Assembly: GCA_032717465.1 (NCBI GenBank)
Contig: CM064655.1
Span: 22,345,422 to 22,409,421, forward strand
Origin: Coenobita brevimanus
Lineage: Eukaryota > Arthropoda > Malacostraca > Decapoda > Coenobitidae
Reading direction: 5' to 3'
Length of the DNA stretch: 64,000 nt
Part shown: positions 61,519 through 64,000 of the stretch, in pieces
Numbering within the stretch: the first letter of the stretch is position 1
How the letters are laid out: each line of letters opens with the position of its first letter
Position numbers and translations under genes: made by a program
Notes under the pieces: generated by a model
What the model was told of the DNA's origin: nothing
The model's input: only the letters and a program-made list of their open reading frames with translations
Databases searched by the model: none

Positions 61519-61609
61519 CCTTTGAAATCGGGATTTGTATTACGCCATCTGTTGACTCAGTTGTTAGAAGTCACTGTTTTTTTTTTTTTTTCCTGGTTTC
61601 TTTTGCATT

Positions 61610-61677
<68 letters not shown>

Positions 61678-62096
61678 ATTACTATCAATCGATTATATTC
61701 AACATTTTTAATCAATTGTACTGGGGAAGGGATTACAAATGGCTATATCTAACCCCTTCAACATAAAAAAAAAAAAAATCCCCTTCCCTATCCTGAACGA
61801 AATCGTCTAGAGGCAAAAGGAAACTAGATAAGACGTCACCATGCTGAAAAGGTTAAGAAATATCCAACTCTTTCTCAATCTCCATCTCACACCACACATT
61901 TAAGCCATTATCACCGAATAATCTCAGCTCTTGTCCTGAAGGCAGACAGGTTTTGAGGGCGAAGATTTTATACTGTGAGTTTGTCACTAACTGAGACTCA
62001 CGCGACATCGCTTAGTACCAATCCATGTTAAGAATTTTGGGTGACGTTTGAGAAATATTCAAGGCCTTCCCAAATTCCAGCTTATGGTACGCTGTC
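61361..62096. other. Microsatellites and a family A fragment
   Basis: (TC)n at about 61,486-61,515, (TG)n at about 61,613-61,675 and poly-A at about 61,767-61,780. At 61,751-61,857 lies a family A copy with a shortened left arm: AACCCCTTCAACAT on the left, GAACGAAATCGTCTAGAGGC and GCTGAAAAGGTTAAG on the right. Confidence 0.6.
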
Positions 62097-62145
62097 AGTC
62101 TGTCTATCTGTCTATTGCCTGACGCCGCAACCTGTGAGGGGTGAC
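62097..62145 (-). mobile_element. Retroposon 3' end with GACA/GATA tail
   Basis: On the minus strand it reads CACCCCTCACAGGTTGCGGC, then GTCAGGCAATAGACAGATAG and ACAGA. It shares this 3' end with 40,399-40,533. The 5' extent is not determinable. Confidence 0.5.
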
Positions 62146-63094
62146 TAACTAAAGGACCTTCGGCTGCTTCTGTCCGTACTCAGCAACGATCCCTTTTCCC
62201 ACAACACACTATCGCTAATCCTACACAAGCACTGAGCTCGAGGATAATTCAGCTCATAATGTCAGTCCCAAGTTTAGTGAAATCTGAACTATATCGATGC
62301 CTTTCCAAAATTCCAGCTAATCAGGGATATAAACACATCCATATATTTTGCTTCAAGGTAAGAGTTAACAGAATCGGTGCCTCGACATCTGAGAACCTAC
62401 ACGACTATAGCCGGTTCGATTGGCAGATTCAATTTGTTTCCCCCTCGTCTCTGCTCACCCAGAAGTATAACTGGGGACATGGATATAAGACGACATCTAC
62501 AGGTCATCCTCTAAGGGAAGATTGGGTCTTTGCAAAATTGACTGTCTGCCTAAATGACCCTTGTAGAGTCAATAAGCATAAGTATAAGCTTTCTCTTCCC
62601 TTCTTCCTCCTCCTCCTCCTCATCATCATCATCATCATCATCATCACCATCATCATCTCTTTTCTTCTTCAGCCATGCTGTGAGTTTGGTGAATTCGGAA
62701 ATATCAGCACATACGCGTAGCTTCCCAGACTGGACCTTACATCATCCATCCTAAACATTATCACTGTAGAATCTCATTTCTGATCCAGGGAGAAACTGAA
62801 TTTAAACTTCACTGATTTCGATTAAGCACGGGCTTCGCTGTTTTAAGACTTCCTCGATTTGAACGAGACACCAAGTTCGAATCCTATTATACGAGTGGGT
62901 GATTTCAATGCTGAATTAGTACCCATCCAACGGTAGCAAGGATCGGTATTAGCACATCTACAAGAAGCCGTCTCATTTGAAGCGCACTGCAAGCAAGATG
63001 TATTAGCGATTGAAATACTGTGGTTGTATGCAGTTCCCGAATATTTATTGCAATTGAGTAGGATCTGTCACAGAAAAATTTGGCCAATATTACT
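62146..63094. other. Unassigned DNA; 153-codon frame not called
   Basis: A frame at 62,259-62,720 has a complex N-terminal part (SVPSLVKSELYRCLSKIP) but ends in Leu/Ile runs from a (TCC)n(ATC)n repeat at about 62,606-62,660. No domain is recognised. AAGTTCGAATCC at 62,874 resembles a polymerase III B-box without an A-box partner. Confidence 0.45.
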
Positions 63095-63307
63095 TTAATC
63101 CATTCACAGCGATATTATCTGTTCTTGTTTATTTCTGCTGCTGACTGGCAATTACATTTAATTTTAGGGCAGCCGCTTTACAGCAAATGAGTTACTGAAT
63201 TCCTTAATTAATCTTGCTGTTCGTAAAATCACTCAAAAGCTGAATAATATAATAGTGATAGTAAGAAAAAAAAAAAAAATAAGACGTAGTCGCAATGACG
63301 GGGTTAA
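63095..63307. repeat. Palindromic MITE-like element, family A (weak copy)
   Basis: The left end is TTAATCCATTCACAGCGATA, followed by a TTTCTGCTGCTGACTGGCAA segment. The right end is GACGTAGTCGCAATGACGGG and GTTAA. 213 bp; the inner mirrored motif on the right is lost. Confidence 0.6.
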
Positions 63308-63344
63308 ATAATATACACACATATTGTCTGCGATCATCACTGGG

Positions 63345-63349
<5 letters not shown>

Positions 63350-63412
<63 letters not shown>

Positions 63413-63536
63413 GAGATACAGCAATTACTGTTATAGCCAGCAATTTCAACCCAGCAAAGGACACGAAAGAAGGAAAAACTTAAAAATCCTCTGGTGATAA
63501 TAATGCCTGGGGGAATTATTACTCATTAGGTAAGGT

Positions 63537-63595
<59 letters not shown>
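63350..63595. repeat. (CA)n and (GA)n microsatellites
   Basis: (CA)n at about 63,350-63,409 and (GA)n at about 63,539-63,595, with a short complex stretch between. Confidence 0.95.
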
Positions 63596-63598
<3 letters not shown>

Positions 63599-64000
63599 CG
63601 CTGAAGATCACGGACTGAGGAGATTGAAAGGGTGCGATTGAAAAAAAAAAAAAGATGACAGTCTCTGAGAGAGGGGAGGGGGTTGTGATGCCTGAGACTA
63701 GGGAAGAGAGGAGACTGGAGTTGAGGTGAGGAGAGGGAAGAGGAGGGGAGAGAGAGAGACGCGATTGTTTCGAGAGGGAAGTGGTGGGGGTTAAGAAAAA
63801 ATGAGAGGGGAAAGGGAGAGGGCTCAGTGTTTGAGAGGGGATAAATGACACCTGTGAAAGGGGCCCTAAGAGGATTATCCGGCTCAAAAGTGGTGGGCTG
63901 TGTGGGTGAGGAAGGGTGTGGTGTCAGGGAAGGGAGGTGTGGAGCTGACAGATGTGGAATTGTAGGGGTGGGGTGACAGATGTGTAACTGTGAGGTGATA
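63596..64000. repeat. GA/GGTG-rich purine DNA to window end
   Basis: Plus-strand purine bias with GTGTGG units toward the end. No gene recognised. Confidence 0.7.

Noticed and set aside
62259..62720. 153-codon frame as a small gene
   Set aside because: No recognised domain, and the C-terminal third is a translated TCC/ATC repeat. The N-terminal 100 residues remain unassigned rather than called.

Overview
This is repeat-dense, non-genic eukaryotic DNA. I recognise no host protein-coding exon, rRNA, functional tRNA or CRISPR array in either strand. The very high density of dinucleotide microsatellites, the mix of RTE-type and Jockey/CR1-type LINEs, tRNA-derived SINEs, hAT and pogo-like DNA transposons, and a dispersed palindromic repeat ending in TTAACCCCTTC point to an arthropod, most likely a decapod crustacean (possibly a crab). 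That assignment is inference from repeat style, not from a diagnostic gene.

Layout. 1-6.7 kb: simple-sequence domains (GGTGAT-rich, GA-rich, CATCAC-rich) and a CT-based minisatellite. 6.87-7.33 kb: a 5'-truncated LINE, then a 196-bp (AC)n tract. 9.38-10.86 kb: a complete but decayed hAT transposon with terminal inverted repeats, an 8-bp target duplication and a broken transposase. 10.9-11.15 kb: a 52-bp minisatellite. 11.4-16.7 kb: a diverged satellite of about 145 bp, split at 13.9-15.9 kb by a tRNA-Val-like SINE and an RTE-clade reverse transcriptase fragment, each beside an (AT)n array. 17-31.9 kb: microsatellites, strand-biased purine or pyrimidine tracts and two families of short palindromic (MITE-like) elements. 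32.0-35.84 kb: a 31-bp minisatellite followed by the longest LINE copy, with endonuclease and reverse transcriptase on the minus strand. 36.7-37.3 kb: a 607-bp (TC)n(AC)n compound tract. 37.8-42.7 kb: minisatellites, a GATA-tailed retroposon, (AT)n arrays and GA-rich DNA. 42.9-46.46 kb: a segment bounded by pogo/Tigger-like termini containing two inverted arms of about 420 bp. 47-52 kb: a MITE, GA-rich DNA and a SINE. 52.2-54.6 kb: the 5' part of an LTR retrotransposon with a tRNA-Leu primer-binding site, then two tandem arrays. 55-64 kb: MITEs, a near-perfect 681-bp palindrome (56,286-56,966), pyrimidine-rich DNA, and a SINE with target duplication inside a 30-bp minisatellite.

No gene-gene pathway is visible. 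The functional logic is that of mobile elements: LINE machinery that could mobilise SINEs, and dead transposases beside non-autonomous palindromic elements. All recognised coding sequence is broken by stops or frameshifts. The long open frames elsewhere are translations of simple repeats.
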